A stretch of 64,000 nucleotides of DNA from Malurus cyaneus samueli (GCA_009741485.1 CM019227.1:15059507-15123506), one strand, 5' to 3'. Shown: positions 38,501-52,961, numbered from the stretch's first letter. Notes: generated by a model not told the origin, from the sequence alone. Program-made: numbers and translations.

Positions 38501-41500
38501 TACAGACAGTAGATTCAAACCCCAGAACTGCAGACCTCAATTTCTACCCAAATATGAGTTTCCATGTTAAAAGGGAAGAAAGATAATTCTGCAAGTGTAA
38601 CATTGAGAGTACTGCTATATTTTCTATTCACAGAATGCTCTTTATTTTTCATACTTTTTTTTTCCATTTTTATGCATTATCTGGCTATATGTCTGGGTCA
38701 GCTGAAAATAGCCATCAACTGTTATGTTTTTGGACTACAGGCACTGCTGCTTTATGCAAGATATAAACTGCTCCAGAAATGCGTATTAATTACTAGAGGG
38801 AAATTGAGTAATCTTTTATCTGATGTAATTAAATCTAGCCAGCAGTGTGCATTTAACAAAGGAATTATCCTGACTCAAAGCTTGCTTGCTGCACAGTCAA
38901 ACCAACAAGGAATTTGTGTTAATGGGAATTACCTGGAGTGGTCCAAAGAGCTTTATTAATTGAACAGCAGTCATTGCTGACACTTTTAACTTCATTTTTG
39001 GGCCAAAGTGGGGACTGAAGTGCAGCAATCCTGCTGTGGGTGGGGCAGAACTGGGCTGGTCATTCCCTGTTGTCCCAAATGGTCTGGTGCATGAAATTGC
39101 AGAGCCATTTTGTTCAATTTGTGTTGATATTCCAAAAGGTGACCATTTGTGGTTGAGGAGGGAGCCTGGGTCCTTTCTGGTCAATTCAGCCTTGGGGACA
39201 CCACAAGCAGTGATCTCTTAGCTTTCCTAAACATCCTGCAAACAGCATGGCTGTGAGGAAAATCTGAGTTTGGGTCATCTCTCCTTCTGAAAATGCAAGA
39301 TTGAATTTCTGAACGATTTCAAAAGGGAAGAAACCAACAGCTTAACTGAATACAGGATACACTTGTCATCTGTTAACAAGTATTTCCTGCAAACTGATGA
39401 AAACACAGTTTTTTACTTGCTAATTAAACTTCATTAGCCTGCAGATCGTTCAGTAAATTGTTTGAGACCAAACCAGAGGTTACAGACACTCTGTTATCCC
39501 TAAGTTAAAAATAATGAATAATACTTCAAAATTAAATACCATATATTCAATTCACAGCCACACTCTGAGTAACCTAGAACTGCGAGGCTCATGGTGTTAG
39601 AAACAACTATTTGAAAATACTGACCCTGCTTTCTCCTGCACATTTAATACTGAGATAAATAATAATGGGTAAATTACCCAGTGGTGCTTAAGAAAGTAAG
39701 AACAAACCTTTATAATTTAGACTTTTAAAAGCTTGCATCGTAATTACCACACTAACAGTGCTTTATTTAATAATAAACATTGAATTATTATTTTAATTTA
39801 AAAAAAATCCTGTTTGCTTGGGTTTTTTTTTTGTTTTTTTTTTCTCTAAGTGGCATATGGAATCATCCTTAGAGAAAGATGTTAGAGGAATGTCATATTT
39901 TCAATCTCTTTTTACAACATGCTTTTGACAGGCCAAGCATACAAGTGAGTTTTCACCACTTCACCTGTGGAATGAATCAGTTTTCATAGCATATTCAGGG
40001 TTTTTTTAATTGGATATGAAGTGTAAATCCACCAACAGCAAGGCATCATACTTAGCATGTCATTCCAGGGACAAAGAAAAAGGGGAAAAAAACCCCAAAC
40101 TGTAATTCATAATTTATCACTGAATCAATATCCAGTCCTGTAAATTTAGGAGCACATGGGTGGGTCACAGCTCACAGACATCAAAAAAAAAAGCAAACCT
40201 GAGGATTTACCTAAATTCTTCATGTCAGTAGCTTAACACTGCATTTATCTCAAATTATTCTGGCTTTACAGTCCTACTGAAGGAAGTATTTCAGGCCTGT
40301 AGGGGTCTGCACAGAGGAAATCAGAGTCACTGCACACTCAAAAACTGAACTGCATCCTTAATTGCAATCAAGTGCAGCAAATACAGGTTTCAGTACTTAC
40401 CTGGAGAGCTCCAGAGTGAGAGGATTGTACTGATAAAGAACTAAATACGACAATAAACACAGGCAAAGCCAGAGAAAGGAAAGCAGTGAAAGACACTGAT
40501 AAATTCCCTGCATTAACCTGGATTAGCTGCTCAGATATTTCCTGTCCCTTGGGGAGATGCCAACACAAATTCCACAAAAAGCCTTCCCCACTCAGATCAA
40601 ACACCAATCTGAACCAAACCCAATTCCTTTTTTTTTTCTGGTATATTCTAAACTTCAGCAATGAATTGTCCTAGCACCAGAATTCACCATAAAAGTGTAT
40701 TTCATCCAGCCAGACCCCATCACAAACAGCTTTGCAGGGGAGGAACTGTGCAGGATTTCCATCTGGAGGGAGATAAGGACACACTCCTTGCATCTTTTGG
40801 ACATTCCCTGCTCAGCAGCTGGGCAGGGCAGTGTTTGAGGAAACCCTGCATTATTCAGGGTTTGACAACCTGTCATTCACCTGAATATTTACAGCCTTGT
40901 GCTTATTTTTACCCCACAAACAAACCCACCCAATCTAGGACCCAAACATGACTTTTTGGCACTGCAGAAATTTTTTCTGCAGAAATTTAAATCTGAGGGT
41001 GTTTGCTGATAAAATACAGAACAACGTGAGAGACATTTATCTCAAGGAATTGCAGATTCAGTGTCTGCCTTGTTTCCTCTCTCCTCATATCTTTTCAAGC
41101 AGCCCAACAGTTGAACAGCACAGGATTTTTCACTCTTTTCCACAGGACATTACAGGGCATGCAATAACTGGTTTTGGTTGGGTTTTTTTTCTCTCACTAA
41201 CTAATAAATTTCCCTGTAGAGTGTCTCAGAATAAATTAAAGCACACCTCAGAGGCTGCTCCTATGATGAAAATTTTCAGCAGCCCTCCCAGAGCAAAGCA
41301 GTTGCCTTCATGCATTACAGCAACACAGCATGACAGTGAAAAGGAAAGGCCAGCTCCTGTTGTAAGAGGTAAAATAAAGTGTCAAATAAAGTGTAAAATA
41401 CCTAAGAATGTTCCAGAGCTTATCCTGTAGGTCCTGGTGGGAGCTGCAGGCCAGCAGCAGCCCCCTGAGATGCTCCCCTCGGCTGTCCTGCTAATGAGTC

Positions 41501-44500
41501 CATTCAGCATCACCCACACCACGGAGCACCCGGCTCCCCAAAAGCTGACAGAGGGAGAAACTGCAATTAACTCTGTGATTTAGTGCTCTTCCCATGGCTT
41601 CTCTTTGATAAATATGAAACTAAACCCAGCTATGGAGCAAATAAACAAAACACACACACAAAAAAATCAGAAGTTATTCTCCATTGGAGTGTTTCTCCTG
41701 GTCCACAACTAATTTGCTTTCTGTTGCAGAACAGCGATGGAAGATCCTTGTTCATATCTCATTGTCCATCCTAATTTATTTTAAATAAGATTCTCTCATC
41801 CTGGTTATTTCTGTAGTATTAGCTAGTTTTTAATACAGTTATCACTGCCTCAAGAGTCACATCCTGTGTATCACAGCTGCCAAAATGAGTGAAACATCCC
41901 TGTTTGCCATTCTTTGGTGAAACAAATGAATTGACTTTGGGAAAAAAAAAATCCTTTGCTAATTCCAAAAGGCAGATTTGGTTAAACTGAAGGAAAAATT
42001 CTGAAAAAGGTTTTGAAACACCCAGAAGAGTTTTACTGGCACAGGTCCTGTGATCATTTTCGGACGTGGTGCTCATCGGTGCTTCTGAACAAGGGCTAAA
42101 CAGGTGGTGAGCCCCAAAATAGTGACTAATGCAGAAAGGAGGTGAAAGAAATAGATAAAAGTTTGCTTTCTGTTTTGCTGCAGCCAGCCCAGAGGGACAG
42201 CAGAGGGAAGGAGGTGCTGCTGTGCAATTGTTCAGTGCCATCCCCATCCCAGGGATTCCCTGGAACGCTCCTCACACAGCACAGTGCCTGCACAGGGCAC
42301 CAGCAGCAGTGTCCAAAGCATTTCTCACATTTAACATTGATATTCTGAGATTCCTGCCTGCCTGCTGCAAGGATGGACCCCGGGCAGAGCTCTGCACAGA
42401 CAGGTGAGCCTGGGGTGCAAGGCATTTCACTTGCTGATTATTTCCACCGGTAATATTTTTCCTCTTGAGCAAAATTTCAAACAATTCAGCCCTGACACGT
42501 TTTTAAAAATGCAGCAGTGGAGAGAACCATTCCTGTCTGTGGGCATCCTCTGCCTGCCTGTCATGATCATCATGTGAACATGAACTTGTGGAAATAGCAA
42601 AAATAACAATTGTGTTCAATTGTCGTGAAATAATTTGTCTGACCCATGAAAAGATAGAACGTTTCAGTTTCCAATGGTGTCAGACTCCTTTTTGCAAAAA
42701 TAGAGAGGCTGGGTTTTTTGTTTGCTTGTTTCTTAAAGATAAAATTCTGGATATATTTAAAGTTTGTACATATATATATATGCATATATAAACATATACA
42801 TGTGTGCACACACACAAAACCACCTCCCTAATCTAATATCTATATATCAATCATACTTGAATCTATTTTCCAGAAAGATTTCTCCTCCTTCTGTAGCCCT
42901 GCATATATCACAGTTCATTTTGGCAGTTTTCATAAAGTCCTGCACTTTAATGCATGAAAGAGGGTCCTGACTAATTCCTTCCCTGATGAAGTTTTGTTGG
43001 ATGTACAGGAGAAGTTTTGTCACTTTAGGCTGTGTTTAGGGATGTGCTGAGCACTGGAGAGGTCCAGGCTTACAAAGCACTCATCACATCCCCACATGAA
43101 ATATCCCAAAACTCCCCAGGACAGAACCCTGACAAATACATCAGGAATATTCACGGTTATCATGCATCAGCTCCATAAAAATTGGAATGGAAAAAATACA
43201 GAATGCTTTAAGCACTAGATAGGGAAAAAACAGTTTGAAAAAGTTTTTAAAGGAAAACAATGGCATTTCCACGTCTAGTGTTATAAACCTACAAATCCTG
43301 AACTGTAACTCTACAAATCAGTAAAATTCCCTCACCTCCTTGCTTTCACAAGGAAAACAGATGTATTTTTTTATTTTCTTCCTATGCATTTTTATTTTGT
43401 TTTGTCCCATTTTACCATAAATTAATGATACTTTCCCAATAACAGCTGCTTGATTATCCACCAGACACAAGACAACTCTGTACAATTTGCCCAGTGAAAG
43501 ATTTTAGAAAGCACTTCAAATAAATACCAGTTACACAGAAGTGCTGCATTTTCACTGAGTGTAGCTCAAAATCAAAGTCCTACAAATGTAAGTAATTTCA
43601 TTATCTTTATATTAAAAAAATAAATATCATTAAAACATTAAACAACACATTATGAATTAATATTTAGATCAACAGCTCTGCATTCTAGGGCTCAATGAAA
43701 TCACTATTTCTGTAAATCAGTATTCTGCCACAAATAATTAAAATTTATTCAGATTGGCAAAGGCTGGAAAAGAAACACTTGGCTGTCCTTAAAGAGGGGC
43801 TGAAGAAAATGTTTCACTAACCAGAACTGATTTTCAGGACATGCATATAGAGATCATTACAGGTAAAAAAAGGGAGCAAAAGTTTAAAATCTCAGTTCTT
43901 GTAATCTGGCTGAATTTAAGTGACTGATAATACAGAGCAAAAATAGAGCCAGCCTTTTATTCAGTTCTGAAATACCTGCAAAGGACAACCTAAAACTGAA
44001 AAATGGAGTAAGTGCAATGAGGCCTTTAGAATAATTATGTGTTGTTAATTGAGGAATGTTAATCATGTCATATTAGGAGGGAGAGAGGGTTAAATTGGTA
44101 AAATTTCAATTCACTTAGGCCTTATCTCTTGTTGGAATGAACCAGATGATTAATCCTTAATATTCTTCAGGGATACAGAGAACATCAGCAATTAAATTAA
44201 CAACTACAAAGTTTATGCTCAGAGATTCAAAAATGAAAGACAGAAACACTTTAATTTTTCACAAGTTGTTACCTTAATTATCTTCTTATTGCTTCTGTCT
44301 CTTTTCCCTCATTACAAAAACACACCCCTCAGTATTCACGGATCCCTTTAATTTGCTGCAGCTCTGCAGCCACGGAAGGAACGTCATCTGAGCTGCAAAA
44401 GTCATAAATCTTACTTTGTGCATGCTCATTGCAAATAAATCCTTCTGCTGTACCTTGTCCCTGTGCTCTGACTGCGATTGCTGACAGATTTTTGTTTCCT

Positions 44501-47096
44501 CACAAACAGCAGCGCCCATCAAAAGTTGCTAGCAGGAAAGGAAGGCTTGCTTAGCACATGAAGTGAAGTTTCTTTTAGGAAAATATAAAATAAATACAGA
44601 TATCGAACAGTTATTATGCAAAGTGCTACCAGCAAAAGGAAGGGAAAGGGATTAATTGCTTGTGAAACTTTCTAATTCTATAATCATGGAAATAAGAGTG
44701 TGATTCCAGATCATTCATGAAAATTAGAAATCACTAAGGCATCACAGACTGACATTTAAATCTTTGCTTAGAGGAGAAAACAACAGAGAAAATGGAGGAT
44801 TTGGGAATGTGTTTGGGATTCTTTCTCAAGAGTTGCACTGGAACATGTGGAATCCTGTTATCAATACTGGACTGCCTCGTATATTGAATGATTTCAAATG
44901 TAATTGCTGGGAAAGGAAACGCTCCTGCCAGCTGAATGCAAAAATCCATGCCCACGATACACGGGGACTTGACATTGTTATCACAGGGCATGCTTTCAAA
45001 ATTATCAAAGTTTTAAAGCAAAATGTCACATCCCTGAAGGGTGCCCTTACAACAAATTATTAACGAAGCTCTATTGATCCTCACCCAAACAGCAAAATCT
45101 CAATAAATCTCCCCTGGACCTTTGCTGGAGCTGGAAAATGCATTACACCCCCTCTACTGACCACAATTTTTATTATCGCTATTGTGTTTGCAGGGCAGTC
45201 AATTTTATCCAGCATTACAAACTGCCAAGTGCTAAAGTGATTTCCTCTATTACTGAGGTCCATGTATTAAATTTAGTGAGGCACAATATCAGCCTTCAAA
45301 TATTGCAGGGTTTAGAATTGAATGCAGCTGAGCCTAATGTTATCAAGCTGACAGAATACACTGACATATTAAGCAGCAAATCATTTATTCATATTTGGGG
45401 CTGGTTTTGTTTTTCTGTTCAGCTGTATCGTTTCAGATTAGCCCCAGTATTTCAAAATGTGCCTGCTGCTGTGAAGTCCAAAGGAATGGATATTTCAGAC
45501 ACTTATTATGCACTGCAGATCAGAGAAATATGCCTCAATGACCTGTTATCACATACAAATACATGTAAATGAACAAATTACTCTGCGCACAGCAGGTTTA
45601 GGTTGCAAATACTTTAACCCTTTAGAATGAGCAGTGAATGATCAGCATTTCAGGTATTTTGTTACAGTCAAATACAAAACCTTCATTCTCAGGTAAAGTT
45701 TCATTTTGTGTTTGTTTTTTTTTTTTTTTTTTTTTGCCTGATCATTCTTTTCCCTCCATTCTGAAATATTCAAGATTAGTGGATTTCTGAGCTTGTAGAT
45801 ATTATTTGAAAGCTAGTTCTTGAAATATGCCTGAAATATGCACCTGGAAGAACTGATGAATCTGGAATAATCCAATTCTTGTCCCTAATATTAATGATTG
45901 CTTACATCAATGGAAATCAGCTCTCTATATCTTTTGTCAATGGAAAAAAATATTCAGTGACAAACTGAGAAGAGATATCCAGTCTTTTGCTTGCTTGAAA
46001 TAATCAAAATGATACTCTATGGTAAAAGTTGAAGCCATAAGGCTCTGAGTTAAAAAAAAAAAAAAAAATCTGCTATTATACAGAATAGCAGCTTCCTGCC
46101 TTTCATAAATGACTTTACACACTGGCAGTTCTGTGGTCTGATTGTGCAACTACTAAACTGCAAAAATTTCCATTAAAACTTGCTCTCAGTGGATCTCTGG
46201 ACAGATCCATCCTCACGGAAAAACTCCAGGCAAGATTCCCAGAACTTTCTCTCTGAAAATCCCCATCTTTAATGTGCAGCGAAACACCCAGCTGGGAAGA
46301 AGGAAAGAAAACTCCATTGACACATTTGTGCAACATTCCAAAAGTCAGAGAAAATCTCCAAATGAAAGGATACAATTCCCCTCCTTTTTCAAACCTTTCC
46401 AGGCACAATCACACACCCTGGTTCGCTGGGAGGAAATGCTGACACTCTGCATCTTTCACTTTGGATATTTCAGTAGCTGATTTTGCCCTAACAGCCACGT
46501 TGGATACTAAACTGCCCAAATCAATCCTTAAACAGTTTAGCACGGGGCTTTATTGTCAAATTCCTCCTACACCTGTCTCACAGAAGACAGCAGCTCAGAA
46601 ATATTGCTGCCTTGAACTTCATTAAGGAGTTGGGGAGCCAAATTTCTATCGGAAAGCGTAATTCAAGGCCTGAATTTTGTGTCTGCTTTTCCCTCCCATG
46701 TCTCTTCCTCTCAATCTTTCTTAGCTACTGCTACACTAATTGGCTGCAAACGAACAAATAAGCAAAGAGAGTGCAAGCTGAAAAACAAACATTGAATATT
46801 TAAACTTGGGGGTGTCACCCTTTTGGTGTTAGACCCCAGGTGCTTCAGCTTCGAGCCCTTTCCTCAAAAGAGAAATAATTTAACAGAAGTTGACACTCAA
46901 ACATCTCAGTGTCATTCACCACCAGAGCTCCTCCTTGTCACACAAAGAGATCAGATATTTGATTAACTGGAGTGAAAAATGCTCTTGACATTCAGAGACT
47001 TCCCACACATTCACCACTGAACTCTTGGACCATGTGGGTCCTGCACTGGCTTTAGGGAAGTTTCTCTGTGTTCTGCAATCTCATCCTCTCATTCAA

Positions 47097-47141
47097 CACC
47101 AATATTTATCTGTTAATAGCACCAATATTTATCTGTTAATA
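47097..47141 (+). repeat. 23-bp tandem pair in R2
   Basis: The word 'caccaatatttatctgttaa' occurs twice, 23 bp apart. R1 has the pair at about 32,254-32,296 with its first copy altered. F shows one clear and one degraded version near 12,640-12,680 in reverse complement. The pair sits in the most divergent interval of the block. Confidence 0.75.
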
Positions 47142-49208
47142 CCTCTGTCTGTGCAGTTCCACTGCAGAAATTCCTCAGGACTAATGAGGAACTACACCCT
47201 CCATCATTCTATGAGTAGAGCTGATGGCACTGCTTCTTGCATTCCTGAAATGTTAATTAGCCCACCAGTCTGACACTTGGTAATGAAATATTTATTTTCC
47301 TGGAGTACTACATGTACTTTAAGAATTACAAGTGAATCCAGATGTATTAGTGAATATAAAAATCACTATTCTAAACCACGTTGCAGCCTACAAGGGAGAA
47401 ACACAATATATTATTACAAAGAACTCCTTTATTCACATGGGTGAGTGCTATCCACTTTGAGCACTTTGCATTTTGAATTTTGGAAGAGCAGTCTCTGCTG
47501 TTTGCAAGAGTTCTTTAAAACATTAAAAAAAAATCCACAAAGTTTTTTTGTGCATACTTTAATCCCAGCCTTACATTTCATTTAGATTCACCAAGGATAT
47601 AAGCAATTTGAAATATTTTTCCCCATTTGTTACCTGAGCTTCTCAGAGAGTGGTTCAGCATCCTGACCAAAAAAATAAAAAATAAAACAAACTAGATATG
47701 AATGCCAAAATCATGGAATTATCATGTTGAACTCAAAACAGCAGTGACACCTCTGAGAAACTGAAAAGGATGGGAGAGATAACCCAGCAGAATCTCAAAA
47801 TCTGAGAAGAAAATGACTACAGGAAGGGTGGGAGAATTGATTTGTTGGCTAAGAGCAGTGGAAATGTGGAGCAAGGATCAGGATTTCCCTCGGTGCAGAA
47901 GGACCAGGGTAGGTGAGTGGGCACAGGTGAAGCCCTCGATTTCAGCTTTTTGTCTGAAATTCTTCCTGAACAGAGACAAGGGAGTTTTAAAGAAATCACT
48001 AATGAGCTTCTGCAGTTGTGATTTCCAAATGGGGTGCCCAGGAATCAGCTCCCATGTCATGCAAGAATCTTTTGACCAAAACATTCTGGTTTTTTAGGAC
48101 AGCCACATGTTTGGTTTCAAAAAAACCAGCAATTCACAGTAAATAATCGGGGTGAAAACCAGGAGTAAGTGATACTGGACTGTGTTCATGTCACACTGAG
48201 AAATCATTCTCAGGCTCATCCTACTGTTCCTTGGCCTGGGGATTTTTCCAGCACACAATCGTAATTCAGTAATAAACTGTTAGGAAGCACAGTAATTTCT
48301 ACAAATAAGTAATAAGAAATAAGTCATTTTTTTGCAGCAGTTTCTTTATAGTAAAGAAATGGTAATTCCTATAGTTGCCCCAATTAAATTCCAACAAATT
48401 GTACTGTTTAGAGACGATTCTGTTGAAGAGAAGCTCATCTGACAAGCAATGGCATTTACATGAAATAGCCCCAAATTAACAGAGCTATCAACATGTATAA
48501 AATCTATACAAAAACAAGATTCCCACACAGAAAATTTTCCCATACAAAATAACCCATTCCACAGACCAGTCCTGATGTGGAAAACGGGGGGTTTGAATTG
48601 AACAAAGTCAGAGTAACAGGATTGAAAGGACTGGTTAAAATAACACCAGAAAATGTGTGTGTTAAATTTTCTACAAGGGAGCCTGAACTAAAATGTTGAG
48701 CCAGTTAAATAATGTGCTTTAAAAAAAAAAAAATGCAAAAAAGATTGCTGGATCATATTTAGCTTATTTGCCTGTGATAGCATTATTAAATTTGTTCCCT
48801 AATAAGACGTGTCTCTACAGTAAATTGGAGTCACTTCACTTAGAAGATGATTGAATCACATTACTTCAGCAGCATCACAGAAAAAAAGAATTCTTCAGTG
48901 TGTAAAACACTGCTGCAAAACATGAGTAAATATTAATTCCTCCATGTCCAACAGAATAAGACATGAACAGGCTTGCTCTCCAGCAGGAAAGATTCCAATT
49001 GAACATGTGGCTCACTTGTGTGTGGTTTTTATAGCTAAGAGATAAATTTGACTTGTCTGTTTATAATTGCTTTTTATAAACCAATTTAAATTAAGAATTT
49101 GTTCACTGGCTGTGAACATCCATATATTAAGTTAAAACAGGATTGTTATCCTCGGTTTCACTGGGTGGTTTTACATTAATAGCATATGATAACCTTCTGA
49201 AATAAGAG

Positions 49209-51243
49209 AGTAAATGTTTAACACACTCTGAATAATGAAGGGTAAGGAACAGAAGTGCACAAGGAACTTTTACAATTACAGCTCAGGATTCCTCACTTGT
49301 GAGCTGTAGGATGAGATGTTTTATTCTACCTCAGCTAGGCTTGTATGTAAATTTATTAAATTAAATTACCTTCCTAGTCTTTACAAGACTTAATTCCACA
49401 TCCCTCATTTGTCTCCAGCATATTTTTAAACTAACAGCATTTAATTTGTATACATGTAGATCAGCTTCTTCCCTCTTCTACTTGTCCCAGTAATCATCAG
49501 GAATTATCCAATGTACAAATCAAAATTTGCATCCTATTGATATCATTATGTTCCTGCCCACAGAGTCATCAAGCATGCTGCCAGATGTGCAGAAAAAAAA
49601 AAAAAAAAACCCAAAAAACCAAACAAAACAAACAAACAAACACAAACCAGAACAAATGAACAAAAAACCCTGACAAAATCCCCAGCAGCAACAAAACAAA
49701 AAACAAAAAACAAAAACAAAAAAAAAAAAAAACAAAAAAAAAAAAAAACCACCCCACCAAAACACTCTGATTCTGAATAACCCAATTCAAACAACTGCAA
49801 CCAAGTCCTACCAGGAGAATAAAAACGACCCCTTTCTAAAGCAAGCTTTTAATTGCCTTTGAGCCACAGTGACCCCCACCAAAAATAAAGATTTTACAAA
49901 TGGTCTCAGTTGGAATTTATTAATTTTCCTTATCTGAAAGGGTGGTGCCATCTACATCTACAACCAAAGCAGAGCAGAGCACAGACATTGTTATCAACAG
50001 CATCACCAAGGTGCTCCAGGAGCTCTGGCAGCAATTTGGGTTTGAAGAACATGAAGACAAAAAAATAAGTTCACCCTGTGGGTTGCTTTAGAGGCAGAAC
50101 CTCAGGGATGTCAAGAGGACATGATTTCTTCACATTTAGCTGAAAAGGACAGTGACTGTTTTGATGTTAAATATTTTCCTTTCATTTCAGCCCCTTGACC
50201 TCTCTCTCCTTCATTTTCCTTCCCTTTCAGTGATGCATTTTGTTTTTTCCTTCTTCCTGTGTTGTCCCTGTTGTCACTGGGATGTTGAATTTACCAGACA
50301 GGATTGGAGTGTGAAGGTACAAAGGGATGAGCAATCATGGCCATTGGGAGTGTCCCCCCACAAAACAAAGTTACCTCAATTTTCTCAGCATTTCCACTGG
50401 ATAAAGAACATAAAATATAATAAAATTACAACTGGGCTTTGCATTGATAATTAGGATTTTCTATGGCTGAATACTGAATATCTGAAAGAAAAAGTGGTGC
50501 TATATTCAATTACAGCTTAATGCAGAAGAATGGATATACAGGGTGTCTTCCCATGTGCTGCAGTTATCTCAGTTTTTTTTCTAGAAATTAATGGCATTGA
50601 TTTGGGATGTTTTCTGAAAACTTGCAAGCTAAAAAATTACAATTGGTGAAAATAGTAAGGCACAACCAGCAACTTTTTCTCAAGTGTTTCAGCTACCTTA
50701 CACATGAATTGAATAAAAAACAACTGTTTAAAAATATATTTTGCTTATGTTTTAAAGTAGTCTTGTAAGCTCTGTTCAGTACCCATAATGTGGTAAAAAC
50801 GAAGTTGCTAATTTTTAATTCAACAGTACAAGTATTAGCACTTCAGTTACTCTTCAAACTGGTTGTATGAGTACCAATATATTAACCATTTCCTTATTCC
50901 AATGTATATGTTTACCTATGCTCACCCTTGGAGGGAAAAAAAGTTATCTGCACAACATTTCACCCTAAAGAATGTTAACAATTAAAAAAATGTGGTTTTT
51001 TGAATAAAGGAAACATATATTTGTTTCAAAAATCCTGATTAAAAAAACCAAAACTCAAATAAACTAGACCTCTGAATAAAAAATTAAATCTTGAATAAAA
51101 GTAATTATAAATATTTAGTCTCATGCAATCTAAAGCCAGCTTTTAGCTTTGAAAAAGTCATTTTTTCAATCAAATCACATCTCACCAAACATAGCTTTGG
51201 TCTTCACGTGCTGTTCCATAACAATGGATGCTCTGAAAAAGCT
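49209..51243 (+). repeat. S2 segment (second copy)
   Basis: Direct copy of S1 with very high similarity. Visible differences are single substitutions, small indels and the A-rich tract at 49,592-49,749. At 51,243 it passes into single-copy DNA, which marks the right end of the duplicated region. No gene is seen; the frame of about 100 codons at 50,152-50,454, present in both S copies, has a hydrophobic start and no recognisable family. Confidence 0.95.
49592..49749 (+). repeat. A-rich tract in S2
   Basis: Low-complexity A/C tract equivalent to 34,849-35,034 in S1. The two differ in length and internal pattern, as expected for unstable simple sequence or for read error. Confidence 0.9.
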
Positions 51244-52887
51244 CCAGTGGAATGCCCAGAAATGCAACATTTCCCTTGGCTGTTGCTTTAATGTTAGTTG
51301 GGAAAGCCCAGATTAACTTGACTTTATTCACTCGAATTTCAATAGAAACAAAATTCCCAAAGCCCAAAGGACAGCATTTCATTCATTACTACAAATATTC
51401 TTAATAAAAGGAAGATTACGTGGTCATGATGATCACACCAGTCTAAACATGAACTGTGCAGTATTTGACTCCAAGAATGACTAAAGCTGAAGCATTTTTT
51501 GCTGATTCTCCAATTAATTAATGCAGCTATGAATCAAAGTCTCAGTGAAGAGGGGAAATGGACTTTCCAAAGAACACGCAGCAGTTCCAAAAGCAGAGAT
51601 CCCATTTTTATCAAGAGTGCTCACTGCATCCTGTCTCACTCACAGCCCCATGGAAAGCAATACAGAGCCAGGAATCAACTGAAACACAAACATTCCAATT
51701 TGAAGAATTTTAATGAAATTAAACTGTGTTTTCTAACCTAAAAAACATCACTGGTTGGGTGATTTTTGTAAAACGACAAGTGACACTTCCTTTCAGGTGC
51801 AGGTCAATATTAAGTTCTGAAGTTTATAAAATGCATCCCTCTCCACCACAGAGCAGTGCATGCTGGTGTCTAATGTTAGACAGGAATGCTCACACACCCG
51901 AAAATAAATGGTTTGTGCATTTCAAGGTGACAAGTACAATGTCAGACACAATCAATCGATCAGTGCATAATTATTATTGCAAATGATCCATATCCATGCT
52001 GCAAACCTTAAGGGGAATTTAATGAAGCAGGAAGCACATCAATAGTAAGATCTACTTGAGTCTCTGTTAAATCTCGCGATTTGTTGTCACTTTTTATCCT
52101 TCTGTGAGTTCCTGTGATTGTGTTTGAGGAGAAACTCACTGAAAAGTGAAATTCAAACACAAATCAGCTTTTCCTCTTTAAAATGAGTCCCTGGATTTCA
52201 GGCTCACATCACAAAAGATTAAGTGTGCAAAACTCCCCAAACACGACAATCTCTGAAGGAAACTTGAGATGACAATAATCAGAGTTTGTCTGATGTGTTT
52301 GGCTGAATTAAAGCTGTGTTATTGCCATGGAGGAGCACATGGGGAGCATAGAAAGAGTGAGAAAGAGGTTGAAAAGAGAAACTGCAGTGTCCTGACTGCA
52401 ATCCTCCCCATGACTCACTGCCTCACTGAAGAAAGGGAGTTTAGGGATAACAAAAAGGGTTCCTGGTTTTGCTTTCCACTACCTGATTCAGAAGTTCAAG
52501 TGCCAAACTTAATTGGCAGAAATGATAACTGGCAATAAATAATGTAATTTTTCCCAAGGAGAGTCTGTTGTGTCTGTGCCATCAGGAAGGGATCTGTCTG
52601 TCTCTGCTGTTCCATGAGCTTTCTCACTGCAGTTCTTCCCATTCCCCCTCCCTCCCTGTCCCACCGAGGCAGAGACTGAGAGGGAATTTGGCTGCTGGGT
52701 CCAACCTGTGACACAACTGCCACCCTGATGGGTAAAAATATCCACACTGTAGTAAAGGTCTCTGAGAAAAGCAGCTATTTCTGCAGAAATGTGGGACTTC
52801 AGCTTTGTGGGTGCAGTAAGAACAGGTGGATTTCCATCCCAGGCTGTGACAGGGATCCAAACACAGATTCCTCTGCTTGGCAAGGAG

Positions 52888-52961
52888 GGAATATCAGTCC
52901 AGGAGCAGGAGGGAAAAAGCAGAAGGAATATCAGCCCAGGAGCAGGAGGGGAAAAGGAAGC
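52888..52961 (+). repeat. 37-bp minisatellite, two units
   Basis: Two adjacent 37-bp units (52,888-52,924 and 52,925-52,961), each starting 'ggaatatcag.ccaggagca', with a few mismatches between them. The G/A-rich strand bias is strong. Confidence 0.88.

Larger units (their letters stand above)
36518..49208 (+). repeat. Large duplicated block, copy R2 (full length)
   Basis: Noncoding DNA of 12.7 kb, reverse complement of F from 23,351 to 10,388 and direct copy of R1 from 38,650 onward. With S2 it makes a 14.7-kb unit (36,518-51,243) lying directly after R1+S1. It is shorter than the matching spans of R1 and F through many one-base losses, which are dense in 44.2-47.3 kb. The longest frame in the window, 160 codons at 40,948-41,430, lies here; the R1 and F equivalents are frameshifted, so I do not call it a gene. 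Confidence 0.95.

Noticed and set aside
40948..41430. 160-codon plus-strand frame in R2, the longest in the window
   Set aside because: The equivalent in R1 (about 25,946-26,332) and on the minus strand of F (about 18,540-18,988) is interrupted by single-base indels. There is no recognisable domain, and its length is plausible by chance over 64 kb in six frames.
10388..51243. Large block as a DNA transposon or endogenous retrovirus
   Set aside because: No transposase, gag, pol or env-like frame, no terminal inverted repeats bounding F, R1 or R2 individually, and no target-site duplications at the edges. Segmental duplication fits better.
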